DNA of 60,112 nucleotides from an uncultured Campylobacter sp. (GTDB lineage: Bacteria > Campylobacterota > Campylobacteria > Campylobacterales > Campylobacteraceae): assembly GCF_938030145.1 (NCBI RefSeq), contig NZ_CALHGM010000017.1, positions 1 to 60,112 on the forward strand, read 5' to 3'. Positions 44,562 through 53,460 of this stretch are shown one piece after another; position 1 is the first letter of the stretch; the number at the start of each line of letters is the position of its first letter. The notes beneath the pieces are model-generated. The model saw only the letters and a program-made list of their open reading frames with translations. It was not told the origin of the DNA and ran no database searches. A program made the translations under genes and the position numbers.

Positions 44562-45371
44562 ATGAAGAAATTTCTCTTAAGTCTGCTTGTCGTAGCTTTG
44601 GCTAGTAGTGCGCTCTGCGCCAGATCTCTCTCCGAGATTAGAAGTAGCGGAGTACTTAGAATAGGCGTTTATGACGCGCAGCCGCCATTTAGCAAGATAG
44701 AAGACGGCGTGCATCAGGGCTTTGAGGTCGATATGGCAAATGCCATCGCCAAAGATATGCTTCCATCGGGTGGGAAGGTGGAGTTTACCTCCGTGCTTGC
44801 AAATCAGCGTATAAAATTCCTACAAGAAGATAAGGTGGACGCGGTTATCGCAACTCTTACCGTAACTCCGGAGCGCGAGAAGCAGATCGATTTTACGACC
44901 CCGTATTTTAGCGTCAATATGGGCATTTTAACCCGCATCGAAGATAAGATTAAATCCTTAAACGATTTGCAAGATAAAACTATTTTAGTTCTTAGCGGCG
45001 GTACTGCAGAAACATACTTTGAAAAGCAAGGCTATAATATCGCCAGATGCGATAACGCAAACGCTTGCTACAAGGCGCTAAAAGCTGGACAGGGCGACGG
45101 GTATGCCGATGACAACCTAGTCGTGCTGGCTTATCCGGTATTAGATAAAAAGGTTGAAGTAAATATCAAAAATTTAGGTACTTCGGATTTCTTAGCCATC
45201 GGTGTGAAAAAGGGTAATTCGGAGCTTTTGGATTTTCTAAACGGCGAGCTAATCAAGCTAAGCAAAGAGGGCTTTTTCAAAAATTCGTTCGATAATTTTA
45301 TCGAGCCTTACTACAAAGGAACTGCAGAGAAAAAGTATTTCTTGCTGGACGATCTTTATAGCTTGCTGTAA
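44562..45371 (+). CDS. Periplasmic amino-acid-type binding protein (1 of 4)
   Basis: 269 residues, solute-binding protein family 3 (SBP_bac_3). Signal peptide MKKFLLSLLVVALASSALC. The mature start LSEIRSSGVLRIGVYDAQPPFS is typical of polar amino-acid binders. The usual conserved FDVDMANAIAKD-like segment reads FEVDMANAIAKD, and the C-terminal GFFKNSFDNFIEPYYKGTAE then KKYFLLDDLYSLL tail is shared by the cluster. First gene of a tandem array, with no permease or ATPase beside it. Confidence 0.9.
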   Translation: MKKFLLSLLVVALASSALCARSLSEIRSSGVLRIGVYDAQPPFSKIEDGVHQGFEVDMANAIAKDMLPSGGKVEFTSVLANQRIKFLQEDKVDAVIATLTVTPEREKQIDFTTPYFSVNMGILTRIEDKIKSLNDLQDKTILVLSGGTAETYFEKQGYNIARCDNANACYKALKAGQGDGYADDNLVVLAYPVLDKKVEVNIKNLGTSDFLAIGVKKGNSELLDFLNGELIKLSKEGFFKNSFDNFIEPYYKGTAEKKYFLLDDLYSLL

Positions 45372-45393
45372 TTTTAAAAAAAAGGGGGATGCT

Positions 45394-46197
45394 ATGAAAA
45401 AGATAATCCTAGCATTGATGCTGGCTGCGTGTTCGCTTCTTAGCAATACTTTGACTCAAATCAAAGAAAAAGGGGTTATTCGCATCGGTATAGATGGCTC
45501 ATCTCCGCCGTTTAGTGTCGCTAAAGCCGGCGAATATAGCGGCTTTGAGATACTCTTAATAGAAGGGCTTGTTAAAGAAATTTTCGGCGATAAAGGCGGC
45601 AAGATAGAATATGTCGTAACGGTAGGCGATGACCGCATAAAAGCAGTGCAGGACAACAGAGTCGATTTAGATATCGCGCTTATCTCGGTTACGAAAGAGC
45701 GCGAGAAGCTGGTAGATTTCTCCGATCCATACTTTAGCGTAAATATCGGCGTGCTAACTCGTAGCGACGATAATATCAGAAAGGTCTCCGATCTAAACGG
45801 AAAGACTATACTGGCGCAGCCCGGCACCACCGTGTTTGATTACTTTACGAAACAGGGCTATAACGTAGCGCCGTGCGATAGTGCAAGCGAATGCTTTAAC
45901 GCTCTAAAATCGGGCAAGGGCGATGGATACGCAGACGATAATCTGCTTGTGTTCGCTTACGCCGTAGTCGATCGCAAAGTCGAAGTAAATATCAAGAATT
46001 TAGGCTCGACGGACTTCCTGGCCATCGCAGTGCAAAAGGGCAATACCGAGCTGCTTAACGCGGTAAATGCGGGACTAATCGAGCTAAGTAAAAAGGGTTT
46101 TTTTACAAAAATTTTTGATGAGAGTATTGAGCCTTTTTATAAAGGCACCATTGATAAAAAGTATTTCTTACTGGACGATCTTTACAGCTTGTTTTAA
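45394..46197 (+). CDS. Periplasmic amino-acid-type binding protein (2 of 4), possible lipoprotein
   Basis: 267 residues. The signal MKKIILALMLAACSLLS contains a lipobox-like LAAC, so it may be acylated at C13. The mature part reads LTQIKEKGVIRIGIDGSSPP. It is closest to copy 3: both have FEI-L-IE-LVKEIFGDKGG and VEVNIKNLG segments. GGGGG ribosome site after a 22 bp gap. Conserved C-terminal DKKYFLLDDLYSLF. Ligand specificity is likely to differ from copies 1 and 4 because the pocket region around SSPPFSVAKAG varies. Confidence 0.9.
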   Translation: MKKIILALMLAACSLLSNTLTQIKEKGVIRIGIDGSSPPFSVAKAGEYSGFEILLIEGLVKEIFGDKGGKIEYVVTVGDDRIKAVQDNRVDLDIALISVTKEREKLVDFSDPYFSVNIGVLTRSDDNIRKVSDLNGKTILAQPGTTVFDYFTKQGYNVAPCDSASECFNALKSGKGDGYADDNLLVFAYAVVDRKVEVNIKNLGSTDFLAIAVQKGNTELLNAVNAGLIELSKKGFFTKIFDESIEPFYKGTIDKKYFLLDDLYSLF

Positions 46198-46262
46198 TTT
46201 AAAGTGGCGATGGATGGAATTCTATTCGATTGCGAAATTTTAGTAAAATTTAAAGGAATTTT

Positions 46263-47066
46263 ATGAAAAAGATTATATTTGCGTTGTTAATCGCTTCGTG
46301 TTCGTTATTTGCTAACTCTTTAGCGCAGATCAAAGAAAAAGGGCTCATTCGTATCGGAGTGGACGGCTCACTACCGCCACTTAGCGTCTCCGAGGATGGA
46401 AGATATAGCGGTTTTGAAATTTCGCTTATCGAAGAGCTCGTGAAAGAAATTTTCGGCGATAAAGGTGGCAAAATCGAATATGTCGTAACTCTGGGCAATG
46501 ATCGTATCACAGCCGTGCAAGACAACAAGGTCGATTTGGATATCGCGGCGATTACGGTTACGAAAGAGCGCGAGAAACTAGTGGATTTTTCAAATCCTTA
46601 CTTTAGCGTAAATATCGGCGTGCTAACCCGCACCGACGATAATATCAAGACAATAAGCGACCTACAGGATAAAGAAATTTTAGCAGAGCCCGGCACTACG
46701 GCTTTTGATTATTTTAATAAGGAAGGCTTTAAAGTTATCTCATGCGCCAGTTCGAGCGAATGCTTCCGTGCGCTAAAATCCGGTCACGGCAGCGGCTATG
46801 CAGACGATAATATGGTAGTTTTGGGTTATTCGGTCGTAGATCGTAAGGTAGAGGTAAATATCAAGAATTTAGGTACGTCGGAATTTTTAGCTATCGCGGT
46901 GCAAAAAGGCAACAACGACTTGCTAAACGCCTTAAATGACGGGCTTGTCAAGCTCAGCAAAAACGGCTTTTTCAAGAAAATTTTTAACGACAGCATCGAT
47001 CCTTTTTACAAGGGCAAGGCTGAGAAAAAATATTTCTTGTTAGATGATCTTTATAAAATGTTTTAA
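46263..47066 (+). CDS. Periplasmic amino-acid-type binding protein (3 of 4), possible lipoprotein
   Basis: 267 residues, the nearest relative of copy 2 (many identical segments, e.g. VKEIFGDKGGKIEYVVT). Signal MKKIIFALLIASCSLFAN with lipobox-like IASC. The mature motif is GVDGSLPPLS instead of the usual PPFS, so an aromatic pocket residue is replaced by Leu, and the ligand may differ. It follows a 65 bp gap. Ends EKKYFLLDDLYKMF. Confidence 0.9.
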   Translation: MKKIIFALLIASCSLFANSLAQIKEKGLIRIGVDGSLPPLSVSEDGRYSGFEISLIEELVKEIFGDKGGKIEYVVTLGNDRITAVQDNKVDLDIAAITVTKEREKLVDFSNPYFSVNIGVLTRTDDNIKTISDLQDKEILAEPGTTAFDYFNKEGFKVISCASSSECFRALKSGHGSGYADDNMVVLGYSVVDRKVEVNIKNLGTSEFLAIAVQKGNNDLLNALNDGLVKLSKNGFFKKIFNDSIDPFYKGKAEKKYFLLDDLYKMF

Positions 47067-47081
47067 TTCAAAGGACGAAAT

Positions 47082-47885
47082 ATGAAAAAAATTCTACTAA
47101 GTATTTTGCTGAGTGCTGGCGCGCTTTGCGCTAATTCCCTAGCAGATATCAAGCAAGCGGGCGAAATTCGCATAGGCCTACAAGATTCCCAGCCTCCGTT
47201 TAGCTTCGATGATAACGGCACACTGAAGGGCTTTGAGGTTGATTTGGCAAATGAGTTAGTCAAAAATCTATTTGGCAATAAAAAGATCAAAATCGACTTT
47301 ATCGCCATAGCATCTAAAGATCGCGTTCCCTCGCTGGAGCAAAACAAAGTCGATCTCATCATATCCAAGCTTACCGTCACAAAAGACCGCGTTCAGAAAG
47401 TCGATTTTTCTTACCCGTATTATTCAGTGCAAATCGGCGTACTAAGCCGTAAGGATGATAATATTTCAAGAATCGATCAGATCGCGCATAAAAAAATTCT
47501 AAGCGTTAAAGGCACAACTGCCGAGGAGCACTTTAAAAACGCGGGTTATGAGATTGCGACATGTGCCGACGCGAATGAATGCGTCGCTAGGCTAAAGGCT
47601 GGCGAGGGCATAGGCTTTGCCGACGATAATACGGTCGTACTCGGATATGCTAGAAACGACGCCGCGCTTGATGCAAAAATCATCAACCTCGGCAAGGTAG
47701 ATTATATCGCCGTCGCCCTATCTAAGGGCAATACCGAGCTGCTTGATGCGGTTAATAGCAGCCTGGTAAAAATGTATAAAGCAAAATTTTTTCACAAGGC
47801 TTTTGACGAGGATATCAAGCCATACTACGGCGGCAAGATCGATAAAAAGCACTTCACGCTCGATGAGGTTTATAGCCTGTTTTAA
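47082..47885 (+). CDS. Periplasmic amino-acid-type binding protein (4 of 4)
   Basis: 267 residues, the most diverged copy in sequence but the same plan. Signal MKKILLSILLSAGALCAN. It has the usual DSQPPFSFDDNGTLKGFEVD segment, so it is closer to copy 1 in the pocket. C-terminal HKAFDEDIKPYYGGKIDK then KHFTLDEVYSLF. Only 15 bp separate it from copy 3, with AAAGGA as ribosome site. Ends the cluster, and a double hairpin follows (47938-47987). Confidence 0.9.
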   Translation: MKKILLSILLSAGALCANSLADIKQAGEIRIGLQDSQPPFSFDDNGTLKGFEVDLANELVKNLFGNKKIKIDFIAIASKDRVPSLEQNKVDLIISKLTVTKDRVQKVDFSYPYYSVQIGVLSRKDDNISRIDQIAHKKILSVKGTTAEEHFKNAGYEIATCADANECVARLKAGEGIGFADDNTVVLGYARNDAALDAKIINLGKVDYIAVALSKGNTELLDAVNSSLVKMYKAKFFHKAFDEDIKPYYGGKIDKKHFTLDEVYSLF

Positions 47886-47937
47886 TTTAGACGCATTTAA
47901 AATTTTAAGGCGCCCTTTGGCGTCCAAACATACGCGC

Positions 47938-47987
47938 AGCTGCGATATTTGATCGCAGCTCGCTTTTGCCGCCAAGATTTCGGCGGC
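47938..47987 (+). terminator. Two consecutive hairpins ending the binding-protein cluster
   Basis: First stem AGCTGCGAT / ATCGCAGCT (47938-47946 and 47952-47960) with a 5-base loop, then CGCTTTTGCC. Second stem GCCGCC / GGCGGC (47968-47973 and 47982-47987), followed by an AT-rich run. This is the strongest structure after the cluster, though the T-run is short. Confidence 0.5.
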
Positions 47988-48106
47988 ATTTATAATTTAA
48001 ATTCCGTATTTTTACGGGTTCCGGTTGCGATATAAAATTTTATGAGATTTTGATATGCGGTTGCGAAAGAATGTGGCTTCTAAAAGATAGTCGGTCGCGC
48101 GAAATT

Positions 48107-49063
48107 CTAATCCGAGTAGTAAAATTTTATATCCTTTTTCAGTTGCGTCGGCAGCACGTTAAATTTAGTCCTAAAAATTTTAGAAAAATGCGATAAATTA
48201 TTATATCCGACCATTTTGGCGGCTTCGTTTACGCTGATTTGATCTAGACTCAATAGCTCTTTTGCAATCTCAAGCCGTTCATTTGTCAGCATCGCATAAA
48301 CGCTCGTGCCGAAATATGCTTTAAAATCCCTTTTTAGTGCAAATTCGTTCGTAGCGCAAAGATGAGCGAGCTCTTTAATGCTAGGTGGATTTTGCATATT
48401 TTCGAGTAATATTTTCTTTGCTTTTTGAACTGTTTTTATGCGATTTTCATCAAGGCTAAGCGCATTTTCGGGCTCATTAAATTTATGAAAACTTCTATAA
48501 AGCATCTCTAAAATTTTACTTTCCATAAAAATTTCGCGTATTTTGCCATCGTATATCGCGGCATTTTCGAGCTCTTTGAGAATAATATTTTGCACAGCGC
48601 TTATTTTAAATTTCTTCATGCAAACGGCTTGATCTAAATTCAAATTTTTTAAAATTCCCAGCTCATTTGCAAAAGCGGTGCTAAGCGCTATGCAGGAGCT
48701 TTTATAGTGTTTATTTTCAAGCTCGTGAACGCCACGCAATTTGCTTTGCATAGTTCCGAGCCAAAACTCACCTTTATTTAAAACGAATTGATCTTTATCC
48801 GATCTGAAGCAGATAGGATTTTCGCCCGTATTGAAAAATAAAAATGAATAGCGGCTGCCCCGTTCGTGGCGATGCAAAAGGGAATCTCTGCAAATTATAT
48901 CGCTGCTATAATATCCTATCTCTCCGCCCGTATAAAAGGAGCTAAAGTCGAATTTTATACTTTCGCTTTCAAGCTCGGTTTTGTTATACCCACATTGCTT
49001 GGACGGCTCAATGTCGTTAGATATTTTTTGCAAAAAATCGTCTAAACTTATCTCTTTACTCAT
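48107..49063 (-). CDS. AraC-family transcriptional regulator (PchR-like)
   Basis: 318 residues with a C-terminal double helix-turn-helix (about 222-318: SIKELAHLCATNEFALKRDF then VNEAAKMVGYNNLSHFSKIF, ending in a typical RTKFNVLPTQLKK). The N-terminal part is a ligand/effector domain of the PchR type, in which a siderophore acts as co-inducer. It is divergent from a TonB-dependent receptor (109 bp between starts), the classical arrangement for siderophore-responsive activation. Confidence 0.9.
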   Translation of the reverse strand: MSKEISLDDFLQKISNDIEPSKQCGYNKTELESESIKFDFSSFYTGGEIGYYSSDIICRDSLLHRHERGSRYSFLFFNTGENPICFRSDKDQFVLNKGEFWLGTMQSKLRGVHELENKHYKSSCIALSTAFANELGILKNLNLDQAVCMKKFKISAVQNIILKELENAAIYDGKIREIFMESKILEMLYRSFHKFNEPENALSLDENRIKTVQKAKKILLENMQNPPSIKELAHLCATNEFALKRDFKAYFGTSVYAMLTNERLEIAKELLSLDQISVNEAAKMVGYNNLSHFSKIFRTKFNVLPTQLKKDIKFYYSD

Positions 49064-49112
49064 CTTATCCCTTTAGCGTTTAAAATACTCCCTCTGCCGT
49101 TTAGTATTTCTT

Positions 49113-49131
49113 GATAATGCATATCTTATTA
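49113..49131 (+). promoter_or_regulatory. Fur-box-like site in the AraC/TonB-receptor spacer
   Basis: GATAATG at 49113 begins a 19-base stretch with about 12 of 19 matches to the Fur consensus. It lies in the shared promoter region of the divergent AraC regulator and receptor, and fits an iron-regulated unit. Confidence 0.45.
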
Positions 49132-49172
49132 TAGTAAAATGAGTTTAAATTTTAATAAGAAAAGGGGCGTTT

Positions 49173-51143
49173 GTGCGTGCAATATATAAATTATCGCTGA
49201 TCGCTGCTATAGCGACAGCCGGGATATCGAGTGAGTTAGAAAAACAAGGCAAAAGCGTAAATTTGGGTGAAATTACCGTAGTCAGTGCTACGGGCTATCG
49301 GCAAAATATCCAAGACGCACCCGCTTCCATCTCCGTTCTTACGCAAAAAGAGATACAAAAGCGCAACTACCAAGATATCTCCGCAATGCTAAAAGATTTG
49401 CCGAGTGCCTTTACCGCAACGCTAGGCGCTGCATCGAGAAAAGGCATAAGCCTAAGAGGCCTATCTCAAAAATATACGAAAATTTTAATCGATGGCAAGC
49501 CTGCGACCAGCGATAGTGCTTATAAAGGATTAAGAAGTATTGGCAGCAGCCAGAATTTCTTGCCTCCCGCAAATGCGATAGAGCGCATAGAGGTCATCCG
49601 CGGTCCTATGAGCTCGCTTTACGGCAGCGACGCTATGGGCGGAGTAATAAATATCATCACCAAGGGCTTTTCAAATGAGCTTAGCGGCAATGTAAACGGA
49701 TACTATACTTTCGCTAAAAAATCGCAAATAAAAGGTAATTATCAAACGGGCTTTTATCTAAACGGAGCTATCGTCCCGGACGTGCTAGGTGTCGCACTTT
49801 ACGGTAGATTTTTTGAAAAGATAGAGGATAAAGAGCCTTATGCGAATAGAAATAATGAAGAGACGAATATGGGCGCAAAACTGATGTATAACGTAACGCA
49901 AAATGATGAGGTAACGCTTGATTATCGTAAAGTAAATAATAAATTTAGGCGTACATACGGGCGTACGCGAACAATCTCTGGAGGCAATAACGATATTGCG
50001 AAAGAGGATATGAAAGGCTACACCGCAAGCCTGTCTCATCAAGGAAAATACGATAAGTTTATGATAGATAGCTACGCAAATTACGATAGCATGAAAGAAA
50101 GCGGCGCCCAGGATTTGCGTCTTAGAACGACTACGTTAAATTCTAAAGGCTCATATTTTTTTGATTCAAATGCTTTGAGTTTGGGCGTGCAATACCGAAG
50201 CGAGAGATTAAACGAAGCCGCTACTACCGCAGATGAGGCAAATGTCAAAAGATGGGATTATTCGATCTACGGCGAGGATGATTTTTATCTAACTGATGAT
50301 TTAACACTAACCGGCGGAATCAGATATAACCGCGATAAAGACTACGGCGGCCATATATCTCCGCGCGCTTATGCCGTTTATCGTTTAAACGAAAGCTTTT
50401 CTATTAAAGGCGGCGTTTCGACGGGATATTCAACTCCGGATATTAAGCAGCGTAGCGAGGGCCTTGCCCTGCCATTTGCAGGAGGTCAGGGGGCGCAGAT
50501 CGGCAGAAGCTCTTTAAAGCCCGAAAGCAGCATAAGCTACGAAGGCGGGTTTTCTTACGACGATAATAATAAATTTAACTTTAGCGCTACCGCGTTTTAT
50601 ACCAAAATCAAAGATGGAATTTCTACCAAATTAATTTGCCGTCCAAGACTGGGAAATCCTTGCGTGCATAACGGCAAAACTTACAGGCGCGGAATTTGGG
50701 ATACTATAAACATTGGAGAAGCCGAGGTTAGGGGTCTAGAGCTAAGTAGCGATTATCAAATTTTAGATAATTTGAAGCTGCATGCAAACTACGCCTATAC
50801 GAAATCCGAGCAAAAAACGGGTAGCGAGAAGGGCAAAACCTTAAATAATTTTCCAATCCATTCGGTAAAGCTAGGATTTGATTACGACGTAAGCTCCAAG
50901 CTAAACTTATGGTCGCAAATAAATTATTATAGTAGGACGCGCGATAGCCTAAGCTACGATGAGGATATCCGCTCATACACGCTTTTTGATCTGGGCGCGA
51001 GCTATAAGCTCACAAAAGACGCAAGTTTAAATTTTACGCTTTATAACATATTCAACGAATTCGTACTAACGCGCTCGGGAAATTATCAAATGATGGTTGT
51101 AGACGGGATGAAGGCGCAGGTTGGATTTAACGTGAACTTTTAA
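49173..51143 (+). CDS. TonB-dependent siderophore-type outer-membrane receptor
   Basis: 656 residues starting at GTG after AAGGGGCG. Signal peptide (to about residue 19, AGIS-SE), TonB-box-like GEITVVSATG at about 31-40, plug domain with ISLRGLSQKYTKILIDG, IERIEVIRGPMSSLYGSDAM and GGVINIITKG, then a 22-strand barrel ending VGFNVNF. The plug motifs resemble CfrA/CirA/FepA-type ferric siderophore (catecholate) receptors. With the AraC regulator and the PepSY protein downstream it forms an iron-uptake unit. The ligand is not determinable. Confidence 0.92.
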   Translation: MRAIYKLSLIAAIATAGISSELEKQGKSVNLGEITVVSATGYRQNIQDAPASISVLTQKEIQKRNYQDISAMLKDLPSAFTATLGAASRKGISLRGLSQKYTKILIDGKPATSDSAYKGLRSIGSSQNFLPPANAIERIEVIRGPMSSLYGSDAMGGVINIITKGFSNELSGNVNGYYTFAKKSQIKGNYQTGFYLNGAIVPDVLGVALYGRFFEKIEDKEPYANRNNEETNMGAKLMYNVTQNDEVTLDYRKVNNKFRRTYGRTRTISGGNNDIAKEDMKGYTASLSHQGKYDKFMIDSYANYDSMKESGAQDLRLRTTTLNSKGSYFFDSNALSLGVQYRSERLNEAATTADEANVKRWDYSIYGEDDFYLTDDLTLTGGIRYNRDKDYGGHISPRAYAVYRLNESFSIKGGVSTGYSTPDIKQRSEGLALPFAGGQGAQIGRSSLKPESSISYEGGFSYDDNNKFNFSATAFYTKIKDGISTKLICRPRLGNPCVHNGKTYRRGIWDTINIGEAEVRGLELSSDYQILDNLKLHANYAYTKSEQKTGSEKGKTLNNFPIHSVKLGFDYDVSSKLNLWSQINYYSRTRDSLSYDEDIRSYTLFDLGASYKLTKDASLNFTLYNIFNEFVLTRSGNYQMMVVDGMKAQVGFNVNF

Positions 51144-51193
51144 ATTCGCGGCGCATAAAATTTCGTCCGCGGATTTAAAATTTAAGGAAATTA

Positions 51194-52339
51194 ATGGCGA
51201 TTCTAAAAAGGAAAAAATTTTGGTTCAACGTCCACCTTGTTTTGACGCTTATATGCTGCGTGCCGATCTTAATCGTAGCCCTTAGCGGCGCTATTATCTC
51301 GTATCATGATGAGATTATAGATGTGTTAAATCAAAGCAAGTCTTTCGTGCGCCCGAGCGAAAAAGACGCTCTTAAACCCACCAAAATTTTAAATATTTTC
51401 AGAAAAGCCAAGCCCGGTTTTACGCTCAGTTATTATAGGATTCCTCAAAATAAAAACAAAGCGATTAGGCTTTCCGGTACAGATTCTAGTGGCGAGTTTA
51501 AATCATATTTTATAGATCCTTATAGCGGTGAAATTACTTCGGAAAACATAGGTGATACGTTTATCGGCGTAATGCTAAACCTACATACCAATCTGGGATT
51601 TGGGTTAAGCAAAAACGAAACTCTGCGGCTAATAGGCAAAAATATCGTGGCACTTAGCACGGTTATGTTTATTTTGGTTTTAATTTCAGGCGCGGTGATT
51701 TATTATCCTAGCTTTAGAGAGAAAATTTTACGTGCATTTAGGATAAATTTTAAAGCTAGAGGTTATGCGTTTTTATATAGCTTGCATGGCGCAGTCGGAG
51801 TTTTGCTGCTACCTATTTTGCTTACGATAAGCGCTAGCGGGCTTTATTGGTCGTATGATTGGATAGCCAAAATCACCAACAGAGCGCTAGGCGAAAAGGA
51901 AATTTTTAGAAAAACGAGTTTTACCGAAGTGCGAGGATTTTCGCTCGAGGATGAAGATAAAATTTTAAATTTGCAGACGGCACTTGATATTTTTAAGCGT
52001 GAACGCGGTGAAAACTACGAATTCTTTAACATCATCGCTCAAAAAGATGGAGAAAATTTTATGATCTTTTATTTCGATAAAGGCGAAGAGGGTGAAGAGC
52101 ATATGAACACGATGAGCGTAAACGTTAAAAAGGGCATCTTGCGGCATACTCGCTATGATGTTGCGAAAAGCACCATGTCGCGCCCTTTTGCTATACATAA
52201 AGCCGTTTTGAGCGTGCATTCGGGCTATATCTTCGGCGAGGCGGGCAAGTTCTTATTCTGCGTAGCGGCGATTTTTGTGTTATTTTTTATAGTTACGGGA
52301 TTTTGGATGAGCATAAAAAGAATTTGCAAGAAAAGATAA
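51194..52339 (+). CDS. PepSY-TM (PiuB-like) inner-membrane protein
   Basis: 381 residues with about four membrane helices (near 15-36, 150-172, 195-217 and 350-374), each with conserved His or Arg (FNVHLVLTLICCVP, LHTNLGF, LHGAVGVLLLP, HKAVLSVHSGYIFGE). PepSY-associated membrane proteins of this type are iron-regulated and thought to reduce or release iron from siderophores. It follows the receptor after 50 bp, with AAGGAAAT as ribosome site. Probably co-transcribed with the receptor. Confidence 0.88.
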   Translation: MAILKRKKFWFNVHLVLTLICCVPILIVALSGAIISYHDEIIDVLNQSKSFVRPSEKDALKPTKILNIFRKAKPGFTLSYYRIPQNKNKAIRLSGTDSSGEFKSYFIDPYSGEITSENIGDTFIGVMLNLHTNLGFGLSKNETLRLIGKNIVALSTVMFILVLISGAVIYYPSFREKILRAFRINFKARGYAFLYSLHGAVGVLLLPILLTISASGLYWSYDWIAKITNRALGEKEIFRKTSFTEVRGFSLEDEDKILNLQTALDIFKRERGENYEFFNIIAQKDGENFMIFYFDKGEEGEEHMNTMSVNVKKGILRHTRYDVAKSTMSRPFAIHKAVLSVHSGYIFGEAGKFLFCVAAIFVLFFIVTGFWMSIKRICKKR

Positions 52340-52527
52340 ATCTTGAATTCAAAGCGGAGCAATAGCTTATTCGCGGCATAAATTTAAAATTTTACCCGAA
52401 GCGGTATCGCTTCTTTTCAGCTAATAAAATTTTATGTGTAGCGCTTTGAAATACTGTGCGAAGAGCCTTTGTTAGCCTTGCGCCGCATCTTGATCTTGTT
52501 AAATTTACTTCGGCGTTTTAACTGCAT

Positions 52528-53460
52528 TCATTTGCCGCTCATAAAATCCCTAATATTTTGCGCGATCATCTTTATCAGCCGTTTGCGGGCCTCTATGCTC
52601 GCCCATGCGATGTGAGGCGTGATGATGACGTTGCGGCGATTTTTCACGCGCAGCAGCGGATGATCCGCCCTCATCGGCTCTGTTTGCAGCACGTCAAGCG
52701 CCGTGCGCAAGCCTCGCTCGTCCACGGCGCGAGCTAGCGCCTCCTCATCCACGATACCACCGCGGCCGAAATTCATCAAGATCGCCCCCTCTTTCATCTT
52801 TGCAAGCTCCGCCTCGCCGATCAATCCCGCCGTTTTTGGATTTAGCGGGGCGTGGATCGAGATGATGTCGCATGCCCTCAAAAGCGCGTCCAGGCTCACT
52901 CTGGCAAACTCGCCGCTATCGTTCGCGCCGCTAGTGGAGTAGTATCTCACGTTTGCGCCGAACGCGGCGGCGATACGGGCGACCTTTGCGCCGATCTGTC
53001 CAAGCCCGATGACGCCGAATTCTTTGCCGTAAATTTCGCTGATGGGCGCGTCAATGTGGGTAAAAATTTCGCTCTCGCACCATTTGCCGCTACTGCCGTA
53101 ATCCGCGTAGTATCCGAGCGCGTTGGTCAGCGCAAACAGCGACGCAAAGGTCTGCTGCACAACGCTGTTTGTCGAGTAGCCCGCCACGTTTTTCACCGCG
53201 ATGCCGCGAGCTTGCGCGGCCTGCATGTCGATGTTATTCGTGCCCGTGGCGCTGACGCAGATCAGCTTAAGCGCGGTTTGCGCCATGATCTCATCCGTGA
53301 TTAGGACTTTGTTGGTTATGACGATATCGGCGTCGGCTAGGTGCTGCGCGGTTTGCACAGGCTCGGTCATCTCGTAGCTTTCAAACTCGCCCAAGCTCGC
53401 AATCTCGCTAAGATCGGCATCGCCTCCAAGCGTCGCGACATCCAAACATACGATCTTCAT
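52528..53460 (-). CDS. D-isomer-specific 2-hydroxyacid dehydrogenase
   Basis: 310 residues with an NAD-binding domain GVIGLGQIGAKVARIAAAFG (about 145-164), the family motif LMNFGRGGIVDEEAL (Arg position shifted as in glycerate/phosphoglycerate types), and the catalytic His in ITPHIAWAS with upstream Arg and Glu. Substrate (glycerate, hydroxypyruvate, lactate-like) unknown. In C. jejuni the homologue Cj0373 is next to Cj0372 and Cj0371, as here. Confidence 0.9.
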   Translation of the reverse strand: MKIVCLDVATLGGDADLSEIASLGEFESYEMTEPVQTAQHLADADIVITNKVLITDEIMAQTALKLICVSATGTNNIDMQAAQARGIAVKNVAGYSTNSVVQQTFASLFALTNALGYYADYGSSGKWCESEIFTHIDAPISEIYGKEFGVIGLGQIGAKVARIAAAFGANVRYYSTSGANDSGEFARVSLDALLRACDIISIHAPLNPKTAGLIGEAELAKMKEGAILMNFGRGGIVDEEALARAVDERGLRTALDVLQTEPMRADHPLLRVKNRRNVIITPHIAWASIEARKRLIKMIAQNIRDFMSGK

